A DNA stretch of 7,677 bases from JANOQP01 sp044227705 (GCA_044227705.1 JBGAWE010000220.1:1-7677), one strand, 5' to 3'. Counted from the first letter of the stretch, positions 1 through 6,100 are shown. The notes: generated from the letters alone by a model not told the origin. Numbers and translations: made by a program.

Positions 1-944
1 CCGAGTATTTCGTCAAAATCGACGGGAAAATCACCACACCCGTCGACCCGAAAACGAAGGTGCCGACCGACTGGACGGACGTGGCGATGCTCGACTACTC
101 GAACCCCGACTTGCGGAAAGCAGTCATCGACGCGCACCAATACTGGCTGCGCGAGTTCGATGTCGACGGCTTCCGCGAGGATGTGGCGGGCTTCGTGCCG
201 AACGACTTCTGGGCGCAGCTCCGGCCCGAGCTGGACAAAATCAAGCCGGTCTTCATGCTGTCCGAATGGGGCGACGTGCCCGAGCATCTGACCTCCTGTT
301 TCCAGGCAAACTATGGCTGGGCCTTTCACGCTTTGATAAAGGACGTGGCGAAGGGGAAGAAGGACGCAGACAGCATCGCCGAATATCTGACGGGCTACAA
401 GTCGAAGTTTCCGAAGAAAGGATGGCAGATGCAGTTCACGCAGAACCATGACGAAAACACCTGGAACGGCACCGAGCGCGAGTCGTTCGGCGCGGCGGGC
501 GATGCGTTCACCGCGCTCTGCTTCACGCTCGACGGGATGGGTTGCATCTACAATGGGCAGGAAGCCTCGCTCGACAAGCGGCTCTCGTTCTTCCACAAGG
601 ACGAAATCGACTGGGCGGGCAAGTCGCGCACCGACTTCTTTCGCAAGCTCTCCAACCTGAAGCACACCAACCGCGCCGTCTGGAGCGGGGCCGACGGCGG
701 CGAAGTAAAAAGAGTGGCGACGAACGACTCGAAAAACGTCCTCGCTTTCACTCGCGAGCAGGGCGGCGACAAGGTTTTCTGCGTCTTCAACCTCTCGCAG
801 AAGGCTCGGACGGTGAAATTTTCGGGAACCGAATGGCAGGGGAAATACCGCGAGGTGATGAAAGGGACGGACATGTTCACCGACCTCAAGGCGGCCGAAA
901 TGAAGCTCGGGCCGTGGGAATATTGGGTGTTTTCGAGCAAATAG
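1..944 (+). CDS. GH13 alpha-amylase family glycoside hydrolase (3' part, start outside window)
   Basis: The reading frame is open from base 3 and ends at TAG 942-944, so the N-terminal part of the barrel lies left of the window. Codons before the GTG at 60 read as good family sequence, so that GTG is not the start. The three GH13 catalytic positions are visible. The nucleophile Asp lies in GFREDVA (codon 180-182), the acid/base Glu in LSEWGD (codon 264-266), and the transition-state Asp in TQNHDENTW (codon 450-452). The last 70 or so residues look like the C-terminal beta-sandwich domain. By family knowledge the enzyme hydrolyses alpha-1,4-glucans or maltodextrins. Subfamily, exact substrate and cell location cannot be told without the N-terminus. 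All catalytic residues are intact and nothing suggests decay. A strong terminator follows 60 bases after the stop. Confidence 0.93.
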   Translation, partial: EYFVKIDGKITTPVDPKTKVPTDWTDVAMLDYSNPDLRKAVIDAHQYWLREFDVDGFREDVAGFVPNDFWAQLRPELDKIKPVFMLSEWGDVPEHLTSCFQANYGWAFHALIKDVAKGKKDADSIAEYLTGYKSKFPKKGWQMQFTQNHDENTWNGTERESFGAAGDAFTALCFTLDGMGCIYNGQEASLDKRLSFFHKDEIDWAGKSRTDFFRKLSNLKHTNRAVWSGADGGEVKRVATNDSKNVLAFTREQGGDKVFCVFNLSQKARTVKFSGTEWQGKYREVMKGTDMFTDLKAAEMKLGPWEYWVFSSK

Positions 945-972
945 CCTTGCGTGAAATCAAACAAGGGTTTTG

Positions 973-1005
973 TTTGGCCCGGTTTTTCGAGCCAGCGTAG
1001 CCTTG
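973..1005 (+). promoter_or_regulatory. Candidate Bacteroidota-type promoter for the small lipoprotein gene
   Basis: TTTG at 973-976 is followed after 21 bases by TAGCCTTG at 998-1005. That is one mismatch from the Bacteroidota -33/-7 pattern TTTG-N19-21-TAnnTTTG. Transcription would start near 1010-1012, inside the left arm of the terminator hairpin at 1005-1033. Such transcripts would not form that hairpin. The same TAGCCTTGCG word also occurs at 942-951 over the amylase stop, so chance is possible. Confidence 0.35.
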
Positions 1006-1039
1006 CGGCCAGTTCGGTAAACGGACTGACCGCTTTTTT
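1005..1039 (+). terminator. Intrinsic terminator of the amylase gene
   Basis: The stem is GCGG (1005-1008) with CCGC (1030-1033), then one C/A mismatch, then CAGTTCG (1010-1016) with CGGACTG (1022-1028), including one wobble pair. The loop is GTAAA. Six T (1034-1039) follow directly on the + strand. A weaker AT-rich hairpin, CAAACAA 958-964 with TTGTTTG 970-976, lies just upstream. The terminator ends only 22 bases before the next start codon. Confidence 0.8.
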
Positions 1040-1061
1040 CACCAGCCTTTTTTTTTAAAAC

Positions 1062-1481
1062 ATGAGAAATCTTTCTCTGGTATCCGGGCTTTTCACCCTT
1101 TCCGTTTTGTCGTCATGCGCGGTCTCGCTGCCCTCGTTCCGACGCACGAGCCAATCGACGAACGTCGAAATCAGCAACCCCTCGGCGCAGGTCGAGCCGT
1201 TGCGGCGCGACGACTACGAGGTGCTGAAAAAGACATCTGGCAGCTCATCCACGTCGAAGTTCTACCTGTTGTTCTTCCAGATTGGGAAAGGGAAATCAGA
1301 TGAGGCCCTCTACGAAAACGCCTACGACGACGCGCTCGACAACCTGCCGGGGGCCGACGCACTCCTCCTGCCGAGGCGTAATAGCCACCGGTTCACGGTG
1401 CCGCTCATCGTTGTCAACTATTTCCACAAGAAGGTTGTGGTCAGCGGTGTGGGCATCTCGGTGAAGGGTAAGAAGCAGTAG
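1062..1481 (+). CDS. Small lipoprotein of unknown function
   Basis: The gene encodes 139 residues from ATG 1062 to TAG 1479-1481. The N-terminus is a lipoprotein signal: Arg at position 2, a hydrophobic run, then a lipobox LSSC with the lipidated Cys at residue 19. The mature protein would be membrane-anchored and about 120 residues long. It has a Ser/Thr-rich linker, a segment DYEVLKKTSGSSS near residues 51-63, a stretch ending GADALLLPR (residues 97-105), and a basic beta-rich C-terminus. That layout resembles small Bacteroidota lipoproteins of the DUF6567 / TRL-like kind, from memory and untested. No Shine-Dalgarno is seen; the bases before the ATG are a run of nine T and four A, usual for Bacteroidota. 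The role is not known and the neighbours do not suggest one. Confidence 0.8.
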   Translation: MRNLSLVSGLFTLSVLSSCAVSLPSFRRTSQSTNVEISNPSAQVEPLRRDDYEVLKKTSGSSSTSKFYLLFFQIGKGKSDEALYENAYDDALDNLPGADALLLPRRNSHRFTVPLIVVNYFHKKVVVSGVGISVKGKKQ

Positions 1482-1500
1482 CGTTTATTGGCCAAAAACA

Positions 1501-1537
1501 AAAGCCAACTCGTTGACAGTCAGCGAGTTGGCTTTTT
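1501..1537. terminator. Bidirectional terminator shared by convergent genes
   Basis: A perfect 12-bp stem joins AAAGCCAACTCG (1501-1512) and CGAGTTGGCTTT (1524-1535) with an 11-base loop. T-rich sequence follows on the + strand. On the minus strand the continuation past the stem is also T-rich, from the complement of CCAAAAACAAAA. It sits 20 bases after the lipoprotein stop and 20 bases after the stop of the minus-strand isomerase, so it serves both. Confidence 0.9.
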
Positions 1538-1556
1538 CTTTTGACAAAAAGAGCGA

Positions 1557-2435
1557 TCAGATTTTCAGCTTCTGCAGCCCGGCGAGTGCCCGGCCGACCC
1601 CCGCGACGGGCGAGGTCTTGTAGTGCTCGAGCTCGACGACGTAGAGCTTGATGTGCTGCGGCTTGGCCGCGTCGAAGATTTGCTGGAAGTCGATGCTGCC
1701 GTCGCCGACCTCGACGGTCTCGCGCTTTTCGGTCTTGGCCATGTCCTTGACGTGGAAGAGGCGGAAACGGTCGGGGTGCAGCGCGAACCAGTCGGCTGGC
1801 TGCTGCCCGGCGAAGCAAGCCCAGTAGAGGTCGAGCTGCATCTTGACCAGTTCGGGGTCGGTCTGTTTGAGGATCATCTCGTAGAACATCGTCCCGTCGG
1901 GCAGTTTCCCGGTGAACTCGAAGTCGTGGTTGTGGTAGCAGACGGTGATGCCCCGGTCTTTGGCGGCGGCCCCGGCGGTGTTGAGGCGGTCGCAGTGCTT
2001 TTTGAGGAAGTCGGCGTTGCGCTCGTCGTTGCCGAGGTAGGGGTGGATGAGGTAGCGGATGCCGAGGGCCTCCGCGTCGTCGAGCCGCTTTTTGAGGAGG
2101 TCGTTGGGCTTGCCCTTTGCGTCGAACAGGTCAGGCGTGATTCCTGTGTGCGAGGAGGGCATCCAGAGCTTGTTGTCGTCGAGCAGCTTTCGGAACTGCT
2201 TGACGGGCATCCCGAAGATCTTGCCGCTGTCGAGGCCGAAGCCTTCCACGTTGCGGTAGCCGAACTTGGCCAGCTCCGAGAGGGTGGCGGCCGCCTCGTG
2301 GGCCATGTCCTCGCGGACGGACCAGAGCTGGACGCTGATTTTGCGCGAGGCCTTGCCCATCGTGTGGAGGGCGTCGCCGAGGCCGAGCGCGGCGGCCGCG
2401 AGCGAGGAGTTCTTGATGAAAGAGCGACGTTGCAT
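1557..2435 (-). CDS. Tat-exported sugar phosphate isomerase/epimerase-like TIM-barrel protein
   Basis: The product has 292 residues when read from ATG 2435. The frame stays open to a TTG at 2498, but the ATG puts a twin-arginine signal (RRSFIK, residues 3-8, followed by an Ala/Leu-rich stretch to about 25) at the N-terminus, so I chose it. The mature part matches the xylose isomerase-like TIM barrel family (AP_endonuc_2, PF01261). It opens with ISVQLWSVREDM (33-44), typical of this group. Likely metal or active-site positions are His96 in SSHTG, His131 in IHPY, the HNHDFEF block (168-174), Asp202 in QLDLYW, His228 in FHVKD, and Glu268/Glu270 in VVELEHY. Family members act on sugars or inositol derivatives in the periplasm when exported. 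The substrate here is unknown. Amylase and isomerase converge and are not one operon. Confidence 0.88.
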   Translation of the reverse strand: MQRRSFIKNSSLAAAALGLGDALHTMGKASRKISVQLWSVREDMAHEAAATLSELAKFGYRNVEGFGLDSGKIFGMPVKQFRKLLDDNKLWMPSSHTGITPDLFDAKGKPNDLLKKRLDDAEALGIRYLIHPYLGNDERNADFLKKHCDRLNTAGAAAKDRGITVCYHNHDFEFTGKLPDGTMFYEMILKQTDPELVKMQLDLYWACFAGQQPADWFALHPDRFRLFHVKDMAKTEKRETVEVGDGSIDFQQIFDAAKPQHIKLYVVELEHYKTSPVAGVGRALAGLQKLKI

Positions 2436-2545
2436 GAGTTGCGGAGAGCTTTTTTGTTGAGAAAGAAAGGCTTGGCCGGGCGGGCAAATTTGGTTCAAAA
2501 AACTTCCGGCACCCTCGCTTTTGACCCGTCAGCGGGAATTTTCCA

Positions 2546-2553
2546 CAAAGATA
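2546..2553 (-). promoter_or_regulatory. Candidate -7 promoter element (TATCTTTG) upstream of the isomerase
   Basis: On the minus strand the bases read TATCTTTG, a perfect TAnnTTTG match, about 110 bases upstream of the ATG at 2435. No TTTG box is seen at the expected distance upstream, so this rests on one 8-base match and position. Confidence 0.3.
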
Positions 2554-2602
2554 TTTCAGGCTCCACCACCCGGCGAGAGGCGGCTTCCGATGGGGGCCAA
2601 AA

Positions 2603-2641
2603 GAAAACCCCCGGCCATTCGCCCGGCCGGGGGTTCGTTTT
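2603..2641. terminator. Intrinsic terminator after the small membrane-protein operon
   Basis: An 11-bp GC-rich stem joins AACCCCCGGCC (2606-2616) and GGCCGGGGGTT (2625-2635) with an 8-base loop. T-rich sequence lies on both sides (GTTTTCTT on +, TTTCTTTTGG on minus). It lies 45 bases past the stop of the minus-strand gene at 2680, so its main client is that operon. Its flanks and stem are almost identical to the terminator at 3351-3389. Confidence 0.88.
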
Positions 2642-2679
2642 CTTCTTTTTGACAGGTCAAACGCGCGTTGACCTCATTT

Positions 2680-3054
2680 TCAGTTCTCCTTTTTGGCCAA
2701 AAGGGGCGTGGCGACTTCCAGGCTTGACAGCTTCCCGTTGTGGGTTTCGGTCGGGGCGGCGGTGTATCCATCCTGAAAGAAAGGCTGCTTTTTGGCCTTC
2801 TTCTCCACGATCAACTGGCTGATGAGCCGATAGTTCGTCAAGACCTCGCCCATGTCTTGCTCGATCTGCGCGGCATTTTCCACGACCTTGCCCAAACGAC
2901 CCTGCATTTGAACGAATGAGCCGATGGTGAACGCGCAAAACAGGAGGTGGCACAGCAGCGCGAAGGAAAGGAGGTGGAGCGGGGAGGTGGGGCGACCGGG
3001 CGAGTTCGTGTAGCGAATCTCGATGGTCGGCAGGAGCTTCAAGTTTTGCAGCAT
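2680..3054 (-). CDS. Small single-pass membrane protein, unknown function (second gene of pair)
   Basis: The gene encodes 124 residues from ATG 3054 to TGA 2680-2682. A short N-terminal arm is followed by one clear membrane segment at about residues 25-47 (LHLLSFALLCHLLFCAFTIG). After that comes a helical, partly coiled-coil-like stretch to about residue 90 and a Ser/Thr/Lys-rich tail. There is no signal peptide motif and no recognised domain. The start lies 2 bases after the TAG of the upstream gene. An AGGAG-like ribosome site is embedded in that gene's last codons, so the two are probably translationally coupled. Both proteins have the same plan of membrane helix then helical tail, which suggests partners in one membrane complex. 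That is inference. A phage-like origin is possible but unsupported. Confidence 0.72.
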   Translation of the reverse strand: MLQNLKLLPTIEIRYTNSPGRPTSPLHLLSFALLCHLLFCAFTIGSFVQMQGRLGKVVENAAQIEQDMGEVLTNYRLISQLIVEKKAKKQPFFQDGYTAAPTETHNGKLSSLEVATPLLAKKEN

Positions 3055-3056
3055 GG

Positions 3057-3287
3057 CTATTCTCCTTTTTTGAGCGACTCCACAATCTTGGACTGCTCGT
3101 TTTTGATAGATTCGGTGTGCTCGTCGATGGCCTTCAGGTGCGCATCGACGAGGTTGAGCCGGTTTTCGAGCTTAAAGTATAGGCTGGCGATGACCATGCC
3201 TGCGGTGAAAACGCCGACGATGATTGCCCAGATTGTCAACGGTTTGAGGGAGATTCGAGATTCCTCGGTGACTTCCTTTCCGGCCAT
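3057..3287 (-). CDS. Small membrane protein with coiled-coil tail, unknown function (first gene of pair)
   Basis: The gene encodes 76 residues from ATG 3287 to TAG 3057-3059. The frame is open further upstream, but that would run through the rpsA terminator (3351-3389), so the ATG at 3287, reading MAGKEVTEES, is the sensible start. A membrane helix spans about residues 16-37 (the LTIWAIIVGVF stretch onward). Residues 38-74 are a charged heptad-like helix, probably a coiled coil, rich in Lys/Glu with Leu/Ile/Val spacing. No family is recognised. It leads a two-gene operon with the gene at 2680-3054, with a TAANNTTTG-type promoter box just upstream (3317-3324) and a terminator after the second gene. 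Confidence 0.75.
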   Translation of the reverse strand: MAGKEVTEESRISLKPLTIWAIIVGVFTAGMVIASLYFKLENRLNLVDAHLKAIDEHTESIKNEQSKIVESLKKGE

Positions 3288-3316
3288 GATGGGTGGGGGG
3301 CTGGTGAACTTGCCAG

Positions 3317-3324
3317 CAAAGTTA
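3317..3324 (-). promoter_or_regulatory. Candidate -7 promoter element (TAACTTTG) of the small membrane operon
   Basis: The minus strand reads TAACTTTG, a perfect match to the Bacteroidota TAnnTTTG box, 30 bases upstream of the ATG at 3287. It lies between the rpsA terminator and this operon, where a promoter is needed. A TTTG is present further upstream (3336-3339 complement), but the spacing of 11 is too short for a classic -33 box. Confidence 0.45.
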
Positions 3325-3350
3325 GCCTTCAATTTCAAAAGCCGGAAAAA

Positions 3351-3389
3351 GAAAACCCCCGGCCAGGAGACTGGCCGGGGGTTCGTTTT
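3351..3389. terminator. Intrinsic terminator of rpsA
   Basis: A perfect 12-bp stem joins AACCCCCGGCCA (3354-3365) and TGGCCGGGGGTT (3372-3383) with a 6-base loop, and there is T-rich sequence on either side. It begins 35 bases after the rpsA stop on the minus strand. It shares 15- and 17-base identical blocks with the terminator at 2603-2641. Confidence 0.9.
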
Positions 3390-3423
3390 GTCCGATAAAC
3401 CATTGGGAATCAACCCGTTGGGC

Positions 3424-5550
3424 TTATTCCTCCGTTTTTTCCTCCGAAGCAACCTCGGCCGTCGGCTCCACAGCGGCCTCAACGGCCGGTTCGGCAACCG
3501 GCTCCTCGGCGGGCTTTTCAGCGGCCTCGGCCTTCGCCTTCTCAGCCTTCTTCGGGGCCTCTGGCGCGGCGGAGGCGCTGAACTGCTTGCGAAGTTGCGA
3601 CAGCGCAGAGAGGTCGCCCAGCGTCGAGCGCTCGACTTTCTCCTGCGTCGTGCGGATGGCGGTCTGCAGCTCCTCGTCCTCCTTGTTGGCGACGCGGCGC
3701 ATGGTGGCCTCGGCGTCGCGGCGGATGTCGTCGAGGTAGCGGGTGTGCGAGACGAGGATGCGCTTGTCGTCGCGGTTGAACTCGATGACCTTGAAGGTCA
3801 GGGTCTCGCCCTGGTCGACCATCTGGTTGTTCTCCTTGCGGATGTGCTTGGCCGGGGCGAAGGCCTCCAGCCCGTGCGGCAGCGAGATGATGGCGCCCCG
3901 GTCGTCGCGGCGCAGCACCGTGCCCTCGTGGTAGGAGCCGATGGGGAAGATGTTCTCGAAGGCGTTCCACGGGTCGTCCTCGATCTGCTTGTGGCCGAGC
4001 GAGAGCTTGCGCGAGTCGCGGTCGACGTCGAGCACGATGACCTCCAGCGGCTGCCCCGGCTTGGTGAACTCCGAGGGGTGGCCGTAGCGCTTCGTCCACG
4101 ACAGGTCGCTGATGTGGACCATGCCGCCGATGCCCGCGCCGAGTTCGACGAAGACGCCGTACTGAGTGAGGTTCTTGACGGTCGCCGTGTGGCGGCTGCC
4201 GAGGGGGTAGGTGTCCTCGATGTTGCGCCACGGGTCTTCCGAGAGCTGCTTGATGGAGAGCGACATCTTCCGGTCGTGCCGGTCGAGGTGGACGACCTTC
4301 GCCTCGATTTCCGCGCCGATTTTGAAGTAGTCCTTCGCGTTGATCATCTGGTTGCCCCACGAGACCTCCGAGATGTGGATGAGGCCCTCGACGCCCGGAC
4401 GGATCTCGATGAACGCGCCGTAATCTTCAATGTTGACGACCTTCCCCTTGATGGTCGCATTCTCGCCGACCTCCTGCGCCAGCACGTCCCACGGGTGCGG
4501 GGTGAGCTGCTTGAGGCCGAGGGAGATCCGCTTCTTGTTCTCGTCGAAGTCGAGGACGACGACGTGGATTTTCTGACCGTTTGTCAAGACCTCCGTCGGG
4601 TGGTTGATGCGGCCCCACGAGATGTCGGTGATGTACAGGAGGCCGTCGACGCCGCCGAGGTCGAGGAACGCCCCGAAGTCGGTGATGTTCTTGACGACGC
4701 CTTCCAGCACCTGCCCCTTTTCGAGGCCGCCGAGGATGGTCTCGCGCTGTTCGGCGAGGTCGCTTTCAATGAGCGCCTTGTGGCTGACGACGGCGTTCTT
4801 GATCTGCTCGTTGATTTTGACGACCTTGAACTCCATCGTCTTGCCCACGTATTGGTCGTAGTCGACGATGGGCTTGATGTCGATCTGCGAGCCGGGAAGG
4901 AACGTTTCCAGTCCGTTGCACTCGACGATGAGGCCGCCCTTCGTCTTCGAGCGGACGATGCCCCGGATGACGGTGCCGTTCTTGAACGAATCGACGATGG
5001 ACTCCCAAGCGCGCAGAATCCGCGCCTTGTGGCGCGAGAGCACGAGCTGCCCGTTCTTGTCCTCCTGCGTCTCAACGTAGACCTCCACCATGTCGCCCGG
5101 CTTCAGGTCGCCCTCCTGCCGGAACTCGCTCAAGGCGATGAGGCCGTCGGACTTGAAGTTGACGTCGAGCACCACGTCGCCACCGCTGATGGCCGAAACC
5201 TTGCCCTTAACTATCTCATTTTCAGCGACTTGGCTCAATGTCTGGTCGTAGTCGTTGAACATCGCCTTCCGCTCCGCGTCGGTGTACGGATTGCGGCCGC
5301 GCTTGTCCATGCCCCAGTTGTAGTCGTCGTGGGCGGCGCCGACGGCGGGCGCGTCGTCGATGACGAGCTCGAGTTCTTCCTCTTCCTCCTCTTGTTGCTC
5401 GGTCTGGACCGGAGCGCCGTAGGAGGCGGCTTTGGCCTCCATCACGACGGGTGCCGCGACGGTCTCGGCGACCTCAACGGCCGCGCTGTTTTCGACGACG
5501 GTCTCGACGACCGCTTCGTTGGTTTCGGGTTCTTTTTCTTCGAGCATCAT
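3424..5550 (-). CDS. rpsA: 30S ribosomal protein S1
   Basis: The product has 708 residues from ATG 5550 (or 707 from the adjacent ATG 5547) to TAA 3424-3426. An upstream TTG at 5565 is rejected because it overlaps the Shine-Dalgarno. Six S1 (OB-fold RNA-binding) repeats are visible at about residues 112-175, 191-258, 279-349, 365-436, 451-522 and 538-604. Phrases such as GLETFLPGSQIDIKPI, DISWGRINHP and QLTPHPWD are those of Bacteroidota S1. The N-terminal 100 residues are an acidic extension with a run of Glu at 54-59. The C-terminus, after RSTLGDLSALSQLR, is an Ala/Glu/Pro/Lys-rich low-complexity tail (about 658-708). S1 binds mRNA on the 30S subunit and promotes initiation, which is central where Shine-Dalgarno pairing is little used. 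It appears to be a single-gene unit with its own terminator and a 190-base leader. Confidence 0.97.
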   Translation of the reverse strand: MMLEEKEPETNEAVVETVVENSAAVEVAETVAAPVVMEAKAASYGAPVQTEQQEEEEEELELVIDDAPAVGAAHDDYNWGMDKRGRNPYTDAERKAMFNDYDQTLSQVAENEIVKGKVSAISGGDVVLDVNFKSDGLIALSEFRQEGDLKPGDMVEVYVETQEDKNGQLVLSRHKARILRAWESIVDSFKNGTVIRGIVRSKTKGGLIVECNGLETFLPGSQIDIKPIVDYDQYVGKTMEFKVVKINEQIKNAVVSHKALIESDLAEQRETILGGLEKGQVLEGVVKNITDFGAFLDLGGVDGLLYITDISWGRINHPTEVLTNGQKIHVVVLDFDENKKRISLGLKQLTPHPWDVLAQEVGENATIKGKVVNIEDYGAFIEIRPGVEGLIHISEVSWGNQMINAKDYFKIGAEIEAKVVHLDRHDRKMSLSIKQLSEDPWRNIEDTYPLGSRHTATVKNLTQYGVFVELGAGIGGMVHISDLSWTKRYGHPSEFTKPGQPLEVIVLDVDRDSRKLSLGHKQIEDDPWNAFENIFPIGSYHEGTVLRRDDRGAIISLPHGLEAFAPAKHIRKENNQMVDQGETLTFKVIEFNRDDKRILVSHTRYLDDIRRDAEATMRRVANKEDEELQTAIRTTQEKVERSTLGDLSALSQLRKQFSASAAPEAPKKAEKAKAEAAEKPAEEPVAEPAVEAAVEPTAEVASEEKTEE

Positions 5551-5556
5551 GATTTG

Positions 5557-5563
5557 CTCCTCC
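5557..5563 (-). promoter_or_regulatory. Strong Shine-Dalgarno site of rpsA
   Basis: The minus strand reads GGAGGAG followed by 6 bases (CAAATC) and then ATGATG. This is an almost ideal ribosome binding site and fixes the start at 5550 or 5547 rather than the TTG at 5565. The genes at 1062 and 2435 show no such site, so rpsA stands out in this window. Confidence 0.8.
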
Positions 5564-5612
5564 AAATTTTAGTGAAAAATGCTGGCCGTCACGCGCCCGG
5601 CGACCGTGGGCT

Positions 5613-5629
5613 GCCTTTTTTGAAAAGGC
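5613..5629. other. Hairpin in the rpsA leader
   Basis: A perfect 7-bp stem joins GCCTTTT (5613-5619) and AAAAGGC (5623-5629) with a 3-base loop, about 65 bases upstream of the rpsA start. No T-run follows on the minus strand, so it is not a classic terminator. It could shape the leader RNA and take part in S1 autoregulation, but only the palindrome is seen. No perfect TAnnTTTG box was found in the leader (5551-5738). Confidence 0.35.
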
Positions 5630-5738
5630 GGGCGAAGGTAGTTTTTCCTTCTGCAAAGCCGTGCCGCGAGGCTTCTGAAAAATCCAGGCCGGGATTTCTT
5701 TTTCGGCGCGAATTGACTCGATGGATTTTCCAAAAACA

Positions 5739-5774
5739 AAAGCCCGCCCCCGATTTGCGGCGGGAACGGGCTTT
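5739..5774. terminator. Intrinsic terminator downstream of the IF-2 remnant
   Basis: The outer stem joins AAAGCCCG (5739-5746) and CGGGCTTT (5767-5774), extended by CCC/GGG (5747-5749 with 5762-5764). The minus-strand continuation is T-rich (complement of CCAAAAACA). It lies 22 bases past the IF-2 stop codon, as expected for the native terminator of that gene, and insulates rpsA from anything upstream. Confidence 0.8.
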
Positions 5775-5796
5775 CTGATGTGGCCATTGATGTCGG

Positions 5797-5948
5797 TTAC
5801 AGCGTCTGCCGCACCTCCGTCACCTCGTAAGCCTCGACGATGTCGCCGACCTTATGTCGTTGAAGTTCTCGATGGTCAGGCCGCACTCGAAGCCGCTCTT
5901 GACCTCTTTCGCGTCCTCTTTGAAGCGCCTGAGCGAGCCGAGTCGAGT
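5797..5948 (-). pseudogene. infB: C-terminal remnant of translation initiation factor IF-2, frameshifted
   Basis: Read on the minus strand, frame A gives RLGSLRRFKEDAKEVKSG, then FECGLTIENFNDI, down to about 5853. The next frame continues KVGDIVEAYEVTEVRQTL and stops at TAA 5797-5799. Joined, these are the last 45 or so residues of IF-2, the initiator-tRNA-binding domain end (compare SLRRFKDDVNEV and ENYNDV-type motifs in bacterial IF-2). The join needs one extra base in the Ile codon at about 5853-5855, so a single base is missing. Upstream of about 5948 the IF-2 resemblance stops; the 66 bases up to the 21-bp repeats (5949-6014) match nothing I recognise. IF-2 is essential, so a full infB should exist elsewhere. 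The remnant may be a partial duplicate, the leftover of a relocated gene, or an assembly error. The resemblance is strong; the cause is inference. Confidence 0.82.
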
Positions 5949-6014
5949 TTGGAGGCTGATGGAGGAGGTTTGAGGACGGATGGCAGCAGGGAGATGTTGT
6001 TGGCGAGGGCGTCG

Positions 6015-6090
6015 AACAACGGCCAAATGGGCACCAACAAAGGCCAAATGGATGCCAGCAATGGCCAATGAGCGGACGCCAACAAGGGCT
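6015..6090. repeat. Degenerate 21-bp tandem repeat, about 3.5 copies
   Basis: Units lie at 6015-6035, 6036-6056, 6057-6080 (24 bp) and a partial from 6081. The shared pattern on + is AACAAxGGCCAAATGGxxGCC. The array lies between the stop of the lipoprotein-like gene (6101) and the IF-2 scrap, so it is intergenic. It has no unique spacers, so it is not a CRISPR. It looks like a minisatellite that could change copy number. Confidence 0.75.
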
Positions 6091-6100
6091 CAAAAGTGGT

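Noticed and set aside
958..976. AT-rich hairpin after the amylase stop as the main terminator
   Set aside because: The stem is weak and lacks a clean T-run. The GC-rich hairpin at 1005-1033 with six T is the better terminator.
1623..2822. Long + strand open frame (399 codons) opposite the isomerase
   Set aside because: It is a shadow of the minus-strand isomerase, with composition typical of antisense frames, and it crosses a terminator.
2680..3287. Toxin-antitoxin pair
   Set aside because: Both proteins have a membrane helix and neither looks like a DNA-binding antitoxin or a known toxin. Size and spacing alone are not enough.
5563..5565. TTG start for rpsA
   Set aside because: The TTG overlaps the GGAGGAG ribosome site, which points to the ATG at 5550 or 5547.
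2947..5778. Very long + strand open frame (943 codons) opposite rpsA
   Set aside because: It is the mirror of the GC-rich rpsA gene, with Val/Leu/Asp/Arg-heavy low-information sequence, and it also runs through the rpsA terminator and leader. The S1 gene on the other strand explains it.
5721..6071. + strand open frame ending in an NGQM-type repeat
   Set aside because: It runs through a terminator and the IF-2 remnant, and its repeat is just the 21-bp tandem repeat translated.
6015..6090. Possible CRISPR array
   Set aside because: Units follow each other directly with no unique spacers, are only 21-24 bp and there are no cas genes.
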